Shown here: positions 23,980-37,513 of the stretch, piece after piece
Numbering within the stretch: position 1 is the first letter of the stretch
How the letters are laid out: each line of letters begins with the position of its first letter
Origin: Candidatus Caldatribacterium sp.
GTDB lineage: Bacteria > Atribacterota > Atribacteria > Atribacterales > Caldatribacteriaceae
DNA length: 50,389 nucleotides
Direction of reading: 5' to 3'
NCBI GenBank assembly: GCA_028275365.1
Contig: JAPWUU010000006.1
Span: 1-50,389 of the forward strand
The notes under the pieces: model-generated
Seen by the model: the letters and a program-made list of their open reading frames with translations, nothing else
Database searches by the model: none
Told to the model about the DNA's origin: nothing
Made by a program: the position numbers and the translations under genes

Positions 23980-25482
23980 CATTCTCAAAAGAGCACGAGA
24001 TATCGTCACTACCTACCGTCCCGAGCCGGAAATCGAGGAAATCGGGGAGGTCCTTGAGGTTCAGGATGGCGTTGCCCGTGTCCGGGGCCTGCGGAAGGCC
24101 GTGATTGGAGAAACGCTCCTTTTCGGGAGCAGGAAGGCTGTCCGGGGTCAGGTACTGGGGCTTGAGCGAGAGAGCCTGCAGTGCATCCTCTTTGGGGACT
24201 ACACCACCATCCACGCCGGGGACCAGGTCTTCCGTACCCGGACTATTCTCGAGGTTCCGGCGGGAGAGGAACTCCTCTCCCGGGTCGTCAATCCCCTGGG
24301 AGAACCCCTTGATGACAGGGGGCCCATCACGTGCCGGGGGAAACGGCCGGTGTTCTTCCCCGCACCACAGGTCATCGACCGTGTTCCGGTACAGCGGCCG
24401 CTTTTTTCCGGCATTAAAATCATCGACGCCATGATCCCCCTGGGGAAGGGACAGCGAGAGCTCATCATTGGGGATCGGCGAACCGGAAAGACCACCATCG
24501 CTTTAGACACCATCATCAACCAGAGAGGGAAGGGCGTCATCTGCATCTACGTGGCCATCGGCCAGCGCCTGGCCAACATCACCCAGGTCGTGGAAATCTT
24601 GCGGAAATTCCAGGCTCTGGAGTACACCACTATCGTTGCCACGTCTTCTGAAGACCCTCCGGCTCTCGTGTACCTTGCCCCTTACGCCGGATGCGCCATG
24701 GGGGAGTACTTCATGTACCGGGGAGATGATGTGCTCATCGTCTATGACGACCTCACCAAGCATGCCGTGGCGTACCGGTCGCTGTCTCTGCTTCTGCGTC
24801 GTCCTCCGGGAAGGGAGTCGTACCCTGGGGACATCTTCTACATCCACTCGAGCCTCCTTGAGCGGGGTGCTCAGCTTGCCGAGTCCCGGGGAGGAGGCTC
24901 CATGACCGCTCTGCCCATCGTGGAAACCCAGGAAGGGGATATTGCCTCTTACATCCCCACGAACATCATTTCCATCACGGATGGGCAAATTTACCTCGAA
25001 ACCGGGCTCTTCAACAAGGGATTCCTCCCGGCCATCAACATCGGCCTTTCGGTCTCCCGGGTGGGAGGCGAGGCACAGACGAGCATCATGAAAAAGGTCG
25101 CCCGGCGCCTGCGCCTGGATCTTGCCCAGTACTTCGAGCTTGAAGAATTCGCCCGCTTCGGAGCAGACCTTGACGAACTCACCAGACGGCAGCTCGAACA
25201 TGGAAAAAGAGTCCTTGCCCTCATGACACAGACCTCCTTCGCCCCTCTCCCCCTAAGCATTGAAATCATGGAGGTCTTTGCCGCCACTCAGGGATTCCTT
25301 GACCCCGTGCCCCTTGAGCGGGTTAAGGAATGGGAAAGGGCCTTCGTCACCCACCTCAGGGAGGAACACGCCACCCTCCTTGAGCGCTTGGAGAAGGAAC
25401 GAGACCTCACCCATGACCTTGAGGAAGAGATGCGCAGGGTTTTAGCGAACTTCAACGAGCGATTCCTCCAGGAGGCGGTATA

Positions 25483-25483
<1 letters not shown>
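23963..25483 (+). CDS. atpA: ATP synthase F1 subunit alpha
   Basis: 506 residues. Non-catalytic nucleotide-binding subunit with P-loop GDRRTGKTT, VYVAIGQR-type segment ICIYVAIGQRLANI, and SLLLRRPPGRESYPGD. The N-terminal helix before the beta-barrel (SMVGDILKRARDIVTTYR) is present but short. Ends in a TAATG junction with atpG. Confidence 0.97.
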
Positions 25484-28131
<2,648 letters not shown>

Positions 28132-28161
<30 letters not shown>

Positions 28162-29298
28162 TTCTCCCGGAGTGAACTCCTCATACACCCCGGGGAAACC
28201 AAAAAACCGCAGGAGAATCTGAACAATTCGTTCTGCAGCCCTGCCGTCTCCAAACACGCGCGCTCTCCTCTGCTTCACCCCTTTTTCCAGGAAACCCATC
28301 GCCGCCCGGACGATGGATTCCCTCCGACACCCCGCCAGCACCCCAAGACCACACTCGATGATTTCCGGTCGTTCCGTGGTGTCCCGGGTCACCACAACCG
28401 GGATTCCCAGTGCCGCCGCCTCCTCCTGAACCCCTCCTGAGTCGCTCACCACCACGTGGCTTCTGGCGAGCAGCCGCACAAAGTCCGGGTACGGGAGGGC
28501 ATCGAGGAGGAACACCCGGGGGATTGAAGCAAGCTCCCTCTCCACCACCTCCCTCACCAGGGGATTGGGATGGAGGGGGAAAAAGACCCGCACATCTTCC
28601 CGCAAAATCACAAGGTCCCTGACGGCCAGGGCAACTTCGGCAATTCCCTTTCCCCAGTTCTCCCTCCGATGTGCCGTGACCGTGATGGTCACACCATCCT
28701 GCACCTCCCGGGCCAGAACCGGATGCTCAAAGGTGGTATGCCTTCCAAGGATGGCAAAGAGGGCATCCACAACCGTATTCCCCGTGACAAAGACTCTGTC
28801 GTCCGGAATGCCCTCCCTGAGGAGGTTCTCCCGGGACCGGGGAGTGGGGGCAAAATGGAGGTCCGCAAGGCGCCCGATGAGGACACGGTTCATCTCTTCA
28901 GGGAAGGGACTGTATTTCGTGAAGGTTCGGAGCCCTGCCTCAACATGGGCACAGGGAATCCGAAGATAGAAAGACGCCAGGGCACCGCAGAACGCCGACG
29001 TGGTGTCCCCTTGAACGACGACGAGATCCGGGCGATCCGAACGAAAGACCCTCTCAAGACCCTCAAGAATCCGGGAGGTAAGGTAGAAGAGGGACTGCTG
29101 CTCCACCATGACCTGCAAATCGTAGCGGGGAGAAAGACCGAAAACGGAGAAAAAGGTCTCTGCCATTTCCCGGTGCTGACCGGTGTGGACAATCCAGGGA
29201 AGGAATTCCTGGCGCCTTTGCAGTGCAAGCACAACGGGGGCAAGCTTCACAATTTCTGGCCTTGTTCCAAGAACAAAGGCGACGCTAATCCCTGGCAA
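28132..29298 (-). CDS. wecB: UDP-N-acetylglucosamine 2-epimerase (non-hydrolysing)
   Basis: 388 residues. Interconverts UDP-GlcNAc and UDP-ManNAc for cell-surface polysaccharides. Motifs: LGTRPEIVKLAPV, HTGQHREM, VQGDTTSAFCGALASFY, HVEAGLRTF, TAHRRENWG and SDSGGVQEEAAALGIPV. Its position after wecA and beside the atp operon copies the Firmicutes order. Overlaps wecA by 14 bp and atpC by 30 bp. Confidence 0.95.
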
Positions 29299-30340
29299 TG
29301 GATTTCTTCTCCTTGGGCAGTTCAGTCACCCGGAGGTTTTTTCCAAGGCTTAGGAAAAAGAGGACGAAGAGGAAAAAGAGCAGGAGCGAATAGGTACTGT
29401 TGGCGAGAAAAGTATTCATGAAAATGGCCACCGCCCCACAGAGCGCGCTGAGGCCGTAGAAGATGATGAGCGTCTCCCGTTTTGAATAGCCCCGCTCAAG
29501 GAGACGGTGGTGGAGATGCCCCCGGTCAGGGGAAGCGATGGGGAGGTGGTTCTTCTTGCGGCGCACGATGGCGAAAAGCGTGTCGAAAATCGGGACACCG
29601 AGGATGAGACTCGGGAGCGCCAGGGTGAAGGCCGCAGCGCTTTTCAAGGCTCCCTGAACCGCAATAACCGCCAGCATTCCCCCAAGAAACAGCGCTCCGC
29701 CATCGCCGAGGAAAATCCTGGCGGGGGGGAAATTGTACAGAAGAAAGCCGAGAACCGACCCCACAAGAAGAAGCGACAGCAGCGCCGGTTCCACACGTCC
29801 TTCCTGCCAGGCAATAACTCCCAGGGTGAAGGCTGCAATGGCACCTACCCCTCCGGACAGCCCATCAAGCCCATCGATGAGGTTGAGAGCGTTGGATACC
29901 CCCACAATCCAGAGCATGGTAAGAGGATACCCGAGCCAGCCCAGGTACACCACGTGGTTCCAGGGGAGCGTGAAAAAACGAATGACCACACCCCCAGAAA
30001 GCAAAAGCCCCGCCCCCAGACACTGGCCAGCGAACTTCCCCCAGGGAGGGAGCGAAAAGAAGTCGTCACAAAGCCCCGTGGCGAAAATGACCCCAATCCC
30101 CAGGATGAAAAGGGGCGAAAGCGCGAGGGGGAGAGAAAAGGCAAGGAGCAAAAGGGCAATGAAAAAGGCTCCAAAAACCGCTATCCCCCCAAGGCGAGAC
30201 ACGGGCCGATCGTGGATTTTGCGCTCCCCATCGGGCAAATCGAGACACCCCCGGCGTTCACTCCATCTGATGACCAGGGGCGTCAACCCCAGGGCACAGA
30301 GAAAGGCCAGGAACGGGAAAAAGAGCGCCTCACGAATCAC
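29285..30340 (-). CDS. Undecaprenyl-phosphate sugar-1-phosphate transferase, WecA/TagO-like
   Basis: 351 residues, about ten membrane helices. Family motifs: [14 protein letters not shown] (Mg-binding Asp pair), [29 protein letters not shown] and [10 protein letters not shown]. Such enzymes load a GlcNAc-phosphate onto undecaprenyl phosphate, starting wall or surface polymer synthesis; the neighbouring epimerase fits. The GTG at 30338-30340 is chosen because GGGAGGA sits 7 nt upstream; the longer frame is inside comEB. wecA versus tagO cannot be told apart from sequence. Confidence 0.9.
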   Translation of the reverse strand: MIREALFFPFLAFLCALGLTPLVIRWSERRGCLDLPDGERKIHDRPVSRLGGIAVFGAFFIALLLLAFSLPLALSPLFILGIGVIFATGLCDDFFSLPPWGKFAGQCLGAGLLLSGGVVIRFFTLPWNHVVYLGWLGYPLTMLWIVGVSNALNLIDGLDGLSGGVGAIAAFTLGVIAWQEGRVEPALLSLLLVGSVLGFLLYNFPPARIFLGDGGALFLGGMLAVIAVQGALKSAAAFTLALPSLILGVPIFDTLFAIVRRKKNHLPIASPDRGHLHHRLLERGYSKRETLIIFYGLSALCGAVAIFMNTFLANSTYSLLLFFLFVLFFLSLGKNLRVTELPKEKKSIARD

Positions 30341-30812
30341 CGCTTTGTCCTCCCGAAAACGCCAGGAGCTCAACCCCCGCCTCTTCCAAAAGCGCATCGG
30401 CCAGAGGGTCTGGATAGGGATTCTCGTAGACAATCCGGACGATTCCGGCGTTAATGAGCATCTTCACACAGAGGATACAGGGTTTGTGAGTGCAGTAGAG
30501 CGTCGACCCCTTGGTGCTCACCCCGTAGAGGGCAGCCTGAATAATCACATTTTGCTCTGCATGGAGGCCCCGGCAGAGCTCGTGCATCTGCCCGGGGGGA
30601 ATGTTCTGCAGATTCCGGAGACAGGTGGCCTCCGTACAGTGGGCCACACCGCTTGGCGCACCGTTATAGCCAGTGGCGAGAATCCGCTTCTCCTTTACAA
30701 GCACGGCACCAACCTGGCGGCGAATGCAGGTTGAGCGCGTGGCCACAAGGTGGGCAATGGCCATGAAGTACTCATCCCAGTCAGGTCTCAGCCTTTCGCT
30801 CTTCGTAGGCAC
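30330..30812 (-). CDS. comEB: dCMP deaminase / ComEB-like deaminase
   Basis: Zinc deaminase of about 160 residues that makes dUMP from dCMP. Motifs: [49 protein letters not shown] (zinc His and catalytic Glu) and [17 protein letters not shown] (two zinc Cys). The start is unsure: a GTG at 30810-30812 is used, an ATG at 30836 is possible; both lie inside rpiB. Making dUMP fits with thyX in the same operon. Confidence 0.9.
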   Translation of the reverse strand: MPTKSERLRPDWDEYFMAIAHLVATRSTCIRRQVGAVLVKEKRILATGYNGAPSGVAHCTEATCLRNLQNIPPGQMHELCRGLHAEQNVIIQAALYGVSTKGSTLYCTHKPCILCVKMLINAGIVRIVYENPYPDPLADALLEEAGVELLAFSGGQSGDS

Positions 30813-31233
30813 GGATTTTGGCCACCCTTCGGGCATGTCGATCCCCCTGGAATTCGCTCTGAAGCCACACCCGGACAATCTCCCGGGCAAGGCCCTTCCC
30901 GATCACCCGTTCTCCCATGGTGAGGATATTGGCGTCGTTGTGTTCTCGGGAAGTCCGGGCAGAGAAGACGTCATGGCACAGAGCTGCCCGAATGCCCCGA
31001 ACCTTGTTTGCGGCAATAGCCATCCCCACCCCGGTTCCACAGATGAGAATCCCCCGGTCGCCTTTCCCCCGGGCAACGTCCTCTGCCACCCTGAAGGCCA
31101 CATCAGGGTAATCATAGGTTTCCTCTTGGTGCACGCCGTAATCCTCAACCTCATGCCCCAGGGACTGGATGTACGCCTTGAGGTCCTCCTTTAGATGAAA
31201 GCCGGCGTGGTCGCATCCGATGAGAATTCGCAC
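30781..31233 (-). CDS. rpiB: Ribose-5-phosphate isomerase B
   Basis: 150 residues: [59 protein letters not shown] (active-site Cys) and [17 protein letters not shown]. Interconverts ribose 5-phosphate and ribulose 5-phosphate. Overlaps prmC by 43 bp and comEB by about 30 bp. Confidence 0.96.
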   Translation of the reverse strand: MRILIGCDHAGFHLKEDLKAYIQSLGHEVEDYGVHQEETYDYPDVAFRVAEDVARGKGDRGILICGTGVGMAIAANKVRGIRAALCHDVFSARTSREHNDANILTMGERVIGKGLAREIVRVWLQSEFQGDRHARRVAKIRAYEERKAET

Positions 31234-32105
31234 TCCTTCTCCCTCCCAAGCTGCAGCACACTTGCCCGGATACTCCCGGTGTAGTCTCGAAGCGCCCGAA
31301 CATACGTCAGGCCACTTTTTTCCCCGAGTTCTGCCACCGCCTCTTTCTGTGCGGGATCATGCTCGATGAAGAGGAATCCCCCCTCCCGGAGGAAACGGGG
31401 AGCCTCGCAGAGGATTCTCCGGATCACCTCAAGTCCATCCTCTCCCCCACACAGCGCCTCCCGGGGTTCATAGAGACGAATGCCCTCCTCAAGCTTCTCC
31501 CAAAAAGCCACGGGGACGTAAGGAGGGTTAGAGAGGATAACGTCAAAAGCCAAAGACCGCGACGCAAAGGGGCTAAAAAGGTCCCCCACGAGAAACGTTA
31601 CCCGTTCCTCAAGACCAAGAAAACGGGCATTCTCAAGGGCTAAAGCCACCGCATCTTCCGAGATATCCACTCCATAAAGGACCAAGCCGGGCACGAAGAA
31701 AGCACAGGAAAGCCCAATGACGCCACTTCCACAGCACAGGTCGCATCCCACAAGCTGTTTCCTTTTCCCCGAGAGGAAGTGGAGGAGGACCACCGCTTCC
31801 TCCACCCATGCTTCGGTATCCACCCGGGGGATGAAGACCCCCCGCCTCAGGCGGAAAGGCAGGGAGAAAAACTCCCACTCTCCAAGGACGTACTGGAGGG
31901 GCACTCCGAGAAGGCGTTCCTCAACCAGAGCCTGCAACATCCGCTCGTCCTCCTCGGGAACCCTCTGGTCCCAGAAAAGATAAAGCCTCGCTGGCGAGGT
32001 CTTGAGGAGTTTTCCCAGAAGAAGACGAGCTTCCCGCGTCGGGGAGGGAATACCCCGCTCGTGCAGCACGCTCACCGTTTTCCGGAAGAGCTCTCTGACC
32101 GTCAC
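31191..32105 (-). CDS. prmC: Peptide chain release factor N5-glutamine methyltransferase
   Basis: 304 residues. Methylates the Gln of the GGQ motif in release factors, using S-adenosylmethionine (DLCCGSGVIGL) and the NPPY motif (ILSNPPYVP). Helical N-terminal domain with TREARLLLGKLL and YVLGEWEFFSLPF before PRVDTE. The GTG at 32103-32105 lies 1 bp after the prfA stop. Next to its substrate's gene, as usual. Confidence 0.95.
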   Translation of the reverse strand: MTVRELFRKTVSVLHERGIPSPTREARLLLGKLLKTSPARLYLFWDQRVPEEDERMLQALVEERLLGVPLQYVLGEWEFFSLPFRLRRGVFIPRVDTEAWVEEAVVLLHFLSGKRKQLVGCDLCCGSGVIGLSCAFFVPGLVLYGVDISEDAVALALENARFLGLEERVTFLVGDLFSPFASRSLAFDVILSNPPYVPVAFWEKLEEGIRLYEPREALCGGEDGLEVIRRILCEAPRFLREGGFLFIEHDPAQKEAVAELGEKSGLTYVRALRDYTGSIRASVLQLGREKECEFSSDATTPAFI

Positions 32106-32106
32106 C

Positions 32107-33177
32107 CTATCCAACCTTCTCCAGGAGCCTGGCCCGTTCCTCAGCAGCAAGGGCCTCAACGATTTCATCAAGGTCCCCATCGAGAACGGACTCCAGACGA
32201 TACAGGGTAAGGTTGATGCGGTGGTCCGTCACCCGGTTTTGAGGAAAATTGTAGGTTCTGATGCGCTCGCTCCGTTCTCCGGTGCCAATTTGCGCCCGCC
32301 GTTCCCGATCAATGGCCTCCTTCTGGGCCTTTCGCTCGAGGTCAAGGAGCCGGGCCCGAAGAATCCGCAAGGCTTTCGCTTTGTTTTTGTGCTGTGACCG
32401 CTCATCCTGACAGGTGACCACAATCCCCGTGGGGAGATGGGTGATCCGAACGGCGGAATCGGTCGTGTTCACGTGCTGCCCACCAGGCCCAGACGCCCGG
32501 AAAATCTCCACCCGAATATCCTCCGGTCGAATGACCACCTCAACCTCGTCGGCCTCAGGAAGCACGGCCACCGTTGCCGTAGAAGTATGGATACGACCAC
32601 TGGCTTCGGTGATGGGCACCCGCTGCACCCGGTGCACACCGCTTTCAAACTTGAACTTGCTGTACGCACCTTTCCCCTCCACGGCAAAGATAATCTCCTT
32701 GAATCCCCCAAGCTCCGTGGGGCTTGCATCCATGACCTCGACCTTGAAACCATGGCGTTCGGCGAAGCGGGTGTACATCCGGAAAAGGTCGGCCACAAAG
32801 AGCGCCGCCTCCTCCCCTCCCGCACCGGCCCGAATCTCCACCAGCGTGTCCTTGTCGTCCCGGGGATCCCTGGGAAGGAGCATGACCTTGAGTTCTTCTT
32901 CAAGCTGTTCGTGGCGTTCCTTAAGCCGGGCAATCTCTTCCTCGAGGAGCTCCCGGAGTTCCGGATCGTGTTCGCTCCGGAGCAGAAGCCGGTCCTCCTC
33001 AAGTTCCCGTTCCACCCGTTCGTATTCCTCGTACTTCTCCACAATGGGTTCAATCTCTGCAATGGTCTGGGCGTAACTGCGGTAGCGGACCAGATCCTGC
33101 ACCACCTCGGGATGGGCCATTTTCTCGGTGAGCTCCCGGTACTGCTCGACGATAGCCTTCACCTTTTCTCGCCACAT
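32107..33177 (-). CDS. prfA: Peptide chain release factor 1
   Basis: 356 residues. GGQ motif in [19 protein letters not shown] triggers peptide release; the codon-reading tripeptide in [18 protein letters not shown] (Pro-Ile-Thr, the RF1-type P-x-T) reads UAA and UAG. Starts inside the end of the DUF1385 gene (19-bp overlap). Confidence 0.97.
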   Translation of the reverse strand: MWREKVKAIVEQYRELTEKMAHPEVVQDLVRYRSYAQTIAEIEPIVEKYEEYERVERELEEDRLLLRSEHDPELRELLEEEIARLKERHEQLEEELKVMLLPRDPRDDKDTLVEIRAGAGGEEAALFVADLFRMYTRFAERHGFKVEVMDASPTELGGFKEIIFAVEGKGAYSKFKFESGVHRVQRVPITEASGRIHTSTATVAVLPEADEVEVVIRPEDIRVEIFRASGPGGQHVNTTDSAVRITHLPTGIVVTCQDERSQHKNKAKALRILRARLLDLERKAQKEAIDRERRAQIGTGERSERIRTYNFPQNRVTDHRINLTLYRLESVLDGDLDEIVEALAAEERARLLEKVG

Positions 33178-34052
33178 GGCGTGTACTCCTCCCCGAGACT
33201 CCCCCGCAGCGCCGCAAAGGCCACTTCAAGCTGGTCTCTATCCGGCTCGCGGGTTGTGAGGTACTGGAGCCAGAGACCAGGAAGACTCACAAGACGGGCA
33301 ACGAGGCTCTGGCGGTGGTGCGAAAGTAGCTTCACCGCTTCATAAGCCAGCCCTGCCACGAGAGGCACCACGAGAACCCGGCTCAGGATCCGGATAAAAA
33401 CTCCCGGTCTTCCGAGGCAAGAGAAAATGAGGACGCTCACCACCATGACAAGGAGCAGCCAGCTCGTCCCGCAACGGGGATGACGGGTGGTGAACTTCGC
33501 CGCATTCTCAGGCGTGAGCTCCTCCCCTTCCTCGAAGGTAAAGATCGCCTTGTGCTCCGCACCGTGGTACTCGAAGACCCTCCGGATATCCCGGAGATTC
33601 GAAATCACAAGAAGGTACAGGAGAAAAACGCCAATCCGGATTGCTCCCTCCATGAGGTTGTACACCACGGTGGAGCGCAGGAAACGGTCAAGGAGTGAGG
33701 TCAAAAACGTAGGGAGAGCGACAAAAAGCCCTACGAAAAGACCCACGGCAAGGAACAGGGCCAGCACCATATCGAAACCGGTAAGGCGATGCTCCTCATC
33801 AAGGGCCACCTGAGCGGAATAGGAGAGCGCCCGAAGGCCCACCACCAGTGAATCGACAAGACCCACTATTCCTCGGATCACTGGAAGGGCAAAAAAGGGG
33901 CTCCGGCGCGAAAGGGGAACTTCTTCCCGGACCTCAAGAACGATGCTCCCATCGGGCCGGCGCACCGCCATCGCCAGGCGGTGTGGGCTGCGCATCATCA
34001 CTCCCTCAATCAGCGCCTGTCCTCCGATGTCGCAGAACCCTTCTCTCCTCAT
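33159..34052 (-). CDS. yqhQ: DUF1385 (YqhQ-like) membrane protein
   Basis: 297 residues. Begins with the family mark [23 protein letters not shown] and contains the conserved [11 protein letters not shown] and [16 protein letters not shown], with four or five membrane helices between and after. Function unknown; it usually sits in the rpmE-prfA cluster. The ATG at 34050-34052 forms an ATGA junction with thyX and has GGGAG upstream; a longer frame is rejected. Confidence 0.9.
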   Translation of the reverse strand: MRREGFCDIGGQALIEGVMMRSPHRLAMAVRRPDGSIVLEVREEVPLSRRSPFFALPVIRGIVGLVDSLVVGLRALSYSAQVALDEEHRLTGFDMVLALFLAVGLFVGLFVALPTFLTSLLDRFLRSTVVYNLMEGAIRIGVFLLYLLVISNLRDIRRVFEYHGAEHKAIFTFEEGEELTPENAAKFTTRHPRCGTSWLLLVMVVSVLIFSCLGRPGVFIRILSRVLVVPLVAGLAYEAVKLLSHHRQSLVARLVSLPGLWLQYLTTREPDRDQLEVAFAALRGSLGEEYTPCGEKR

Positions 34053-34705
34053 GGGTGCTCCCATGGTCTTCCGCAACCTTTCTCCCCCTCCGGACAGGGA
34101 CCAAACTTGCAGGGAGGGCCGGCGATTTCCGTAAGGACCGGCGCAACCTTCCCCACTTCCGCAATCATCCTCAACACCACTTCCCGAACCTCCCACTGTG
34201 CCCGGCGACACAGGCGTACCCGGGCAATGTGCAGGAGCTCACGAGCATTCAGGGAAACGACGATATTGGTCGCCACGGCCTGAGGAAAAACGTACCGAGC
34301 ATCTTCCTTTGCCACCCCAAGGCGGCAGAGCTCCTCATACGCCTCCCGGGCATGGGCCATGACCCCATCGAATACTATTTTAGCACGGGGGTGTTCGGCA
34401 ATCGAGGGCGGACAGACGAAGCTTACCTCCCCGAGGTCCACATACCGCTGGCTCTGCTGGGCGTAAGACGCCAGACGGTGCCGGACGAGCTGGTGAGAGG
34501 TCACCCGGGAGATGCCCTCAAGGAGAAAAGAGAAGAAAGCGTGTTCCAGTACCGACTCATGCCCTCGGGCAAAGAGCTCCCGGATGAGCTTCCTGGCCTT
34601 TTCAGGGGCAATATCCTGAGGAGGCTCCTTGCTGTAACAGACCCTCGCAGCCAGGGCGATAGCTCTCTCAGGGTCAGGGGTGTGGGCAAGAAGGGTCACC
34701 CGCAT
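34049..34705 (-). CDS. thyX: FAD-dependent thymidylate synthase
   Basis: 218 residues. ThyX motif RHRLASYAQQSQRY, plus HESVLEHAFFSF and ALFVFPQ-type segment ARYVFPQAV. Makes dTMP from dUMP with flavin and methylene-tetrahydrofolate. The tail has three cysteines (PPCKFGPCPEGEKGCGRP), a variant that also occurs in clostridial-type ThyX. Placed where Firmicutes often have tdk. Confidence 0.96.
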   Translation of the reverse strand: MRVTLLAHTPDPERAIALAARVCYSKEPPQDIAPEKARKLIRELFARGHESVLEHAFFSFLLEGISRVTSHQLVRHRLASYAQQSQRYVDLGEVSFVCPPSIAEHPRAKIVFDGVMAHAREAYEELCRLGVAKEDARYVFPQAVATNIVVSLNARELLHIARVRLCRRAQWEVREVVLRMIAEVGKVAPVLTEIAGPPCKFGPCPEGEKGCGRPWEHP

Positions 34706-34724
34706 AGGGTTTGCGGGACCGGGG

Positions 34725-34931
34725 TCAGTAGCTATCCCCGTATTTACTGCGGAACTTCTCCACCCTTCCGGTCGTGTCCACTAACTTCTGCTGACCGGTG
34801 AAGAAGGGATGGCACTTGGCACAGATTTCCACCCGAATTTCAGGGAATTTCGTCGACCTTGTCACGAACGTATTCCCGCAGGCACAGATAACCCGGGTCT
34901 CGGCATACTCAGGGTGAATGCCCTTTTTCAT
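34725..34931 (-). CDS. rpmE: Ribosomal protein L31, zinc type
   Basis: 68 residues: [11 protein letters not shown], then zinc ligands in VICACGNTF and [20 protein letters not shown]. The first in-frame start is a GTG three codons earlier; the ATG at 34929-34931 is the family start. First gene of the nine-gene rpmE-wecB operon. Confidence 0.96.
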   Translation of the reverse strand: MKKGIHPEYAETRVICACGNTFVTRSTKFPEIRVEICAKCHPFFTGQQKLVDTTGRVEKFRSKYGDSY

Positions 34932-34963
34932 CTCCTCCACCTTCCTTTCAGCGCGTGGGAATA

Positions 34964-34969
34964 ATTATA
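34964..34969 (-). promoter_or_regulatory. -10 element of the rpmE operon
   Basis: Perfect TATAAT on the minus strand, 32 bp before the rpmE ATG. A 17-bp spacer would put the -35 (TTTTTC) inside the T tract of the cold shock gene terminator, so promoter and terminator appear to share sequence. Confidence 0.45.
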
Positions 34970-34987
34970 GCATGGGGGCAGAAAAAG

Positions 34988-35019
34988 AAAAAGCCCACCA
35001 CACCTGTGGTGGGCTTTTT
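34988..35019 (-). terminator. Rho-independent terminator of the cold shock gene
   Basis: Stem AAAAAGCCCACCACA (34988-35002) pairs with TGTGGTGGGCTTTTT (35005-35019), followed on the minus strand by TTTTTCTTTTTC. It lies 18 bp after the csp stop. Confidence 0.92.
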
Positions 35020-35037
35020 GGCTTTTCCGGAAGAATG

Positions 35038-35238
35038 CTATATTCTTCGTACGCGGACAGCCTGAGGGCCTTTTGCCCCCTGCTGGATATCGAACTCCAC
35101 TGCCTGACCCTCTTCGAGAGTCTTAAAGCCGTTTCCTTCGATTGCCGTGTAGTGCACAAACACGTCACCACCCTGGTCGGAAGAAATGAACCCGTACCCC
35201 TTGGTGGTGCTGAACCACTTGACTTTTCCTGTTGCCAT
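35038..35238 (-). CDS. Cold shock domain protein
   Basis: 66 residues, one OB-fold. RNA-binding motifs KGYGFI (RNP1) and VFVHYTAI (RNP2), start [14 protein letters not shown]. Binds single-stranded RNA/DNA and acts as an RNA chaperone. GAGGAGG precedes the ATG. Single-gene transcript with its own promoter and terminator. Confidence 0.96.
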   Translation of the reverse strand: MATGKVKWFSTTKGYGFISSDQGGDVFVHYTAIEGNGFKTLEEGQAVEFDIQQGAKGPQAVRVRRI

Positions 35239-35289
35239 TGAATTGAGCCTCCTCAATCTGAACTTGACGCCTGCGCAAGCGTTGCGCTT

Positions 35290-35318
35290 AGAGTACCACC
35301 CCCTGCACCCCCTGTCAA
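35290..35318 (-). promoter_or_regulatory. Promoter of the cold shock gene
   Basis: Minus strand TTGACA (35313-35318), 17 bp, TACTCT (35290-35295), leaving a leader of about 45 nt before the csp ATG. It lies just upstream of the end of the Memo-like gene. Confidence 0.75.
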
Positions 35319-35339
35319 GGGGAAAGGAAAAATATTTTT

Positions 35340-36179
35340 TCACGGCAGGGGGAAGGCAACCGCCGCGTACCCAACCACTTGATGCCGCTCACCTGTCACT
35401 TCACCGCTGTGGGTGTAATAGAGGAGTTCGCCCCTCTCCCCTCCTCGCTTTTTGTGGTACACAAGGAGCGCAGCGATTCCTCCAGGCCCGCAGACGCTTA
35501 CGTCTTTTTCCCGGAGCACCCGGTAGAATCCCTCAACATCCAGGGCACAGATGCGCTCGATGACCTCTCCGTCCTTGGTCCGGGCCACCGCTTCCGGCTC
35601 GTAGTGGGAGAAGTCGCTACTTGCCACGACGAGAATCCGCTTTTTCTCCGAGAGGGCAAAAAGGGCCTCCCCCAGGGCTTCAGACGTTACCCTGTCCTGG
35701 GAAAGTAGGGCAATGGGGAGAATCTTGAATTCGTAGGATAAGAAGTACTGGAGGAAGGGGACTTGAACCTCGAGAGAATGCTCAAACCGATGCGCCAGCT
35801 CATCCAGGGCGAACATTGAAGAGCACGAGAGAAGGAACTCCGCCGATTCCCTGTCCACAGGTACCTGTCCCAGAGGGGTCTGCCAGTACTCAGCATTGCT
35901 TATGGCCACCCGCCTCCCCACCCCCCGGTGGTTTGGGCCAAGGAGCACAATCGTCTGTGCAGGGGGGAGAAGGGCGAGAAAACGATGGGCAACGCAGGCA
36001 GCCACCCCCGAGTAGATATATCCAGCGTGAGGACTCACCACACCACTGGCATCCTGAAGCCCGGAGAGATTTTCCGGAAAAACCCGCGACGCAGAGGCAG
36101 AGAGTTCTTCAAAAAGACGTCGCAGCTCCTCAGCCCTTCCCGGATAGAAATACCCTGCCACCGCCTCCTTCCTCACCAC
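35340..36179 (-). CDS. Memo family protein (AmmeMemoRadiSam system protein B)
   Basis: 279 residues matching the MEMO1/AMMECR-linked family: [48 protein letters not shown] and [10 protein letters not shown]. These His/Asp/Ser residues form an iron site in the human homologue and resemble class III extradiol dioxygenases. In bacteria it often occurs with an AMMECR1 protein and a radical SAM enzyme (AmmeMemoRadiSam), neither of which is in this window. A GTG at 36177-36179 with GGAGG 7 nt upstream is used. Confidence 0.88.
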   Translation of the reverse strand: MVRKEAVAGYFYPGRAEELRRLFEELSASASRVFPENLSGLQDASGVVSPHAGYIYSGVAACVAHRFLALLPPAQTIVLLGPNHRGVGRRVAISNAEYWQTPLGQVPVDRESAEFLLSCSSMFALDELAHRFEHSLEVQVPFLQYFLSYEFKILPIALLSQDRVTSEALGEALFALSEKKRILVVASSDFSHYEPEAVARTKDGEVIERICALDVEGFYRVLREKDVSVCGPGGIAALLVYHKKRGGERGELLYYTHSGEVTGERHQVVGYAAVAFPLP

Positions 36180-37513
36180 CGGCGCCACCTCCTCTCCCGC
36201 TCGGCTCGAAGCCGAAAGTACACAAAGAGCAACACACCAAGGAGCACAAGGAGCAAGAGGATACCAAGATACTCTCCCCCTGCACCCAGGAAAGCAACCC
36301 AGAGGTAGGAGAAAAGCGAAGCCAGCCGACCGTACCGGAAAGACCGGAGCAGGAAATCCTTCGCTTCCTCAAAAGCGCCCTGCCCGGCGAGGATGCGTCC
36401 CCGTTCGGCGTAGAGCTCGCCGAGCGTCCTCTTCCACCGGGAACGCTCCTCTTCATCGGAGAGAAAAAGCTCTTCCGCCTGGGCAATGAGCGCCTCAAGG
36501 TCTCCCCGGCGCCTGTACGCCTCAAAGAGCAAACGACCAATCTCAGGTCGTCTGCGAACCTCAGGAGACAGGCGACCCAAAACCTCAAAGAATTCCTCGT
36601 CCTTCCCCTCCGCAAGGAGGGTTTTCAGGTACTCCTCAGGATGGGCAAGGTACCCCAGGTCAATCCGAACAATCCGGTTGTTCCCGGCATCGGCCACCCA
36701 GAGCTTCCCCTCGCCATCAATCCAGAGCCCCTCGGGGAAGGAGAAGAGTTTTTCCTCCTCGCCGATGGCACCCTGGAGCACCCCCTGGAGGTCATAGACG
36801 AGAATCCGGTGGTTCCGGTAATCGGAGAGAAAGGCAAGATCGCCAAAAAAGCCGACGTAGCGGGGCTGATTGAGACCCTCACCGAAACGAAAGAGGTAGT
36901 TCCCCTTCCCATCGAAAACCTTCACGCAGTGATGGAGGGTATCCACCACCCAGATGCGTTCCTGCGGGTCTTGAGCTACCCCTCTGGGCTGATAGAACTC
37001 ACTATCCCCCATGCCCTCCCGGCCAAAGGCAAAGAGCTCTTCCCCCTGAACCCCAAAGACCACGATGCGTGACCGCCCCGTATCTGCAACGTACACCGTC
37101 CCATCCTGCGCCACCCAAATCCCCCGAGGCTCACTCAGAGGAGTCTTGGTCTTCAGGTTCCCCTGGGGGCTGAGCGTCTCAAGGTCAAAGACGGTTACCC
37201 GGTTCCCTTTTTGCTCCACCACAAAGAGCTTCCTCCCTTCTCTGTCAAGGGCAAGCCCTGCAGGACTCTTCAAGTTCCTGATTTCCCGGAGAAGCTTCCC
37301 CGTTTTCTCAAGCACCAGAACCCTGTTATTCCCCCAGTCGCTCACGAACACCCTTCCTCCTGCGTCGTCCACGGCAATGCCCACCGGGTAGTCCAGAAGG
37401 GGTATCTCCCCCCCCACTTCCTCGAAAACCGCATCGACCCTGAAAACCAGGGCAAGCGCCGAAGAGGTCAGGAAAAAGCCAAAAAGCATAATGGGAAGCA
37501 TCCTACGAACCAT
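36173..37513 (-). CDS. NHL-repeat beta-propeller protein with C-terminal membrane anchor
   Basis: 446 residues. A signal-type N-terminus (PIMLFGFFLTSSALAL) leads into about six NHL repeats (GIAVDDAGGRVFVSDWGNNRV, GIWVAQDGTVYVADTGRSRI, GLWIDGEGKLWVADAGNNRI), a propeller fold that binds proteins, sugars or RNA. Residues about 300-400 are helical and TPR-like (FEEAKDFLLRSF), and LGILLLLVLLGVLLFVYF is a membrane helix with a very basic tail. So the propeller probably lies outside the membrane. The ATG at 37511-37513 follows GGAGG; overlaps plsC by 11 bp. Confidence 0.82.
   Translation of the reverse strand: MVRRMLPIMLFGFFLTSSALALVFRVDAVFEEVGGEIPLLDYPVGIAVDDAGGRVFVSDWGNNRVLVLEKTGKLLREIRNLKSPAGLALDREGRKLFVVEQKGNRVTVFDLETLSPQGNLKTKTPLSEPRGIWVAQDGTVYVADTGRSRIVVFGVQGEELFAFGREGMGDSEFYQPRGVAQDPQERIWVVDTLHHCVKVFDGKGNYLFRFGEGLNQPRYVGFFGDLAFLSDYRNHRILVYDLQGVLQGAIGEEEKLFSFPEGLWIDGEGKLWVADAGNNRIVRIDLGYLAHPEEYLKTLLAEGKDEEFFEVLGRLSPEVRRRPEIGRLLFEAYRRRGDLEALIAQAEELFLSDEEERSRWKRTLGELYAERGRILAGQGAFEEAKDFLLRSFRYGRLASLFSYLWVAFLGAGGEYLGILLLLVLLGVLLFVYFRLRAERERRWRRW

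Noticed and set aside
34635-34705. Cysteine-rich tail of ThyX as a novel metal site
   Set aside because: The tail itself lies near 34050-34110; similar Cys-containing tails occur in clostridial ThyX proteins, so it is not treated as new.
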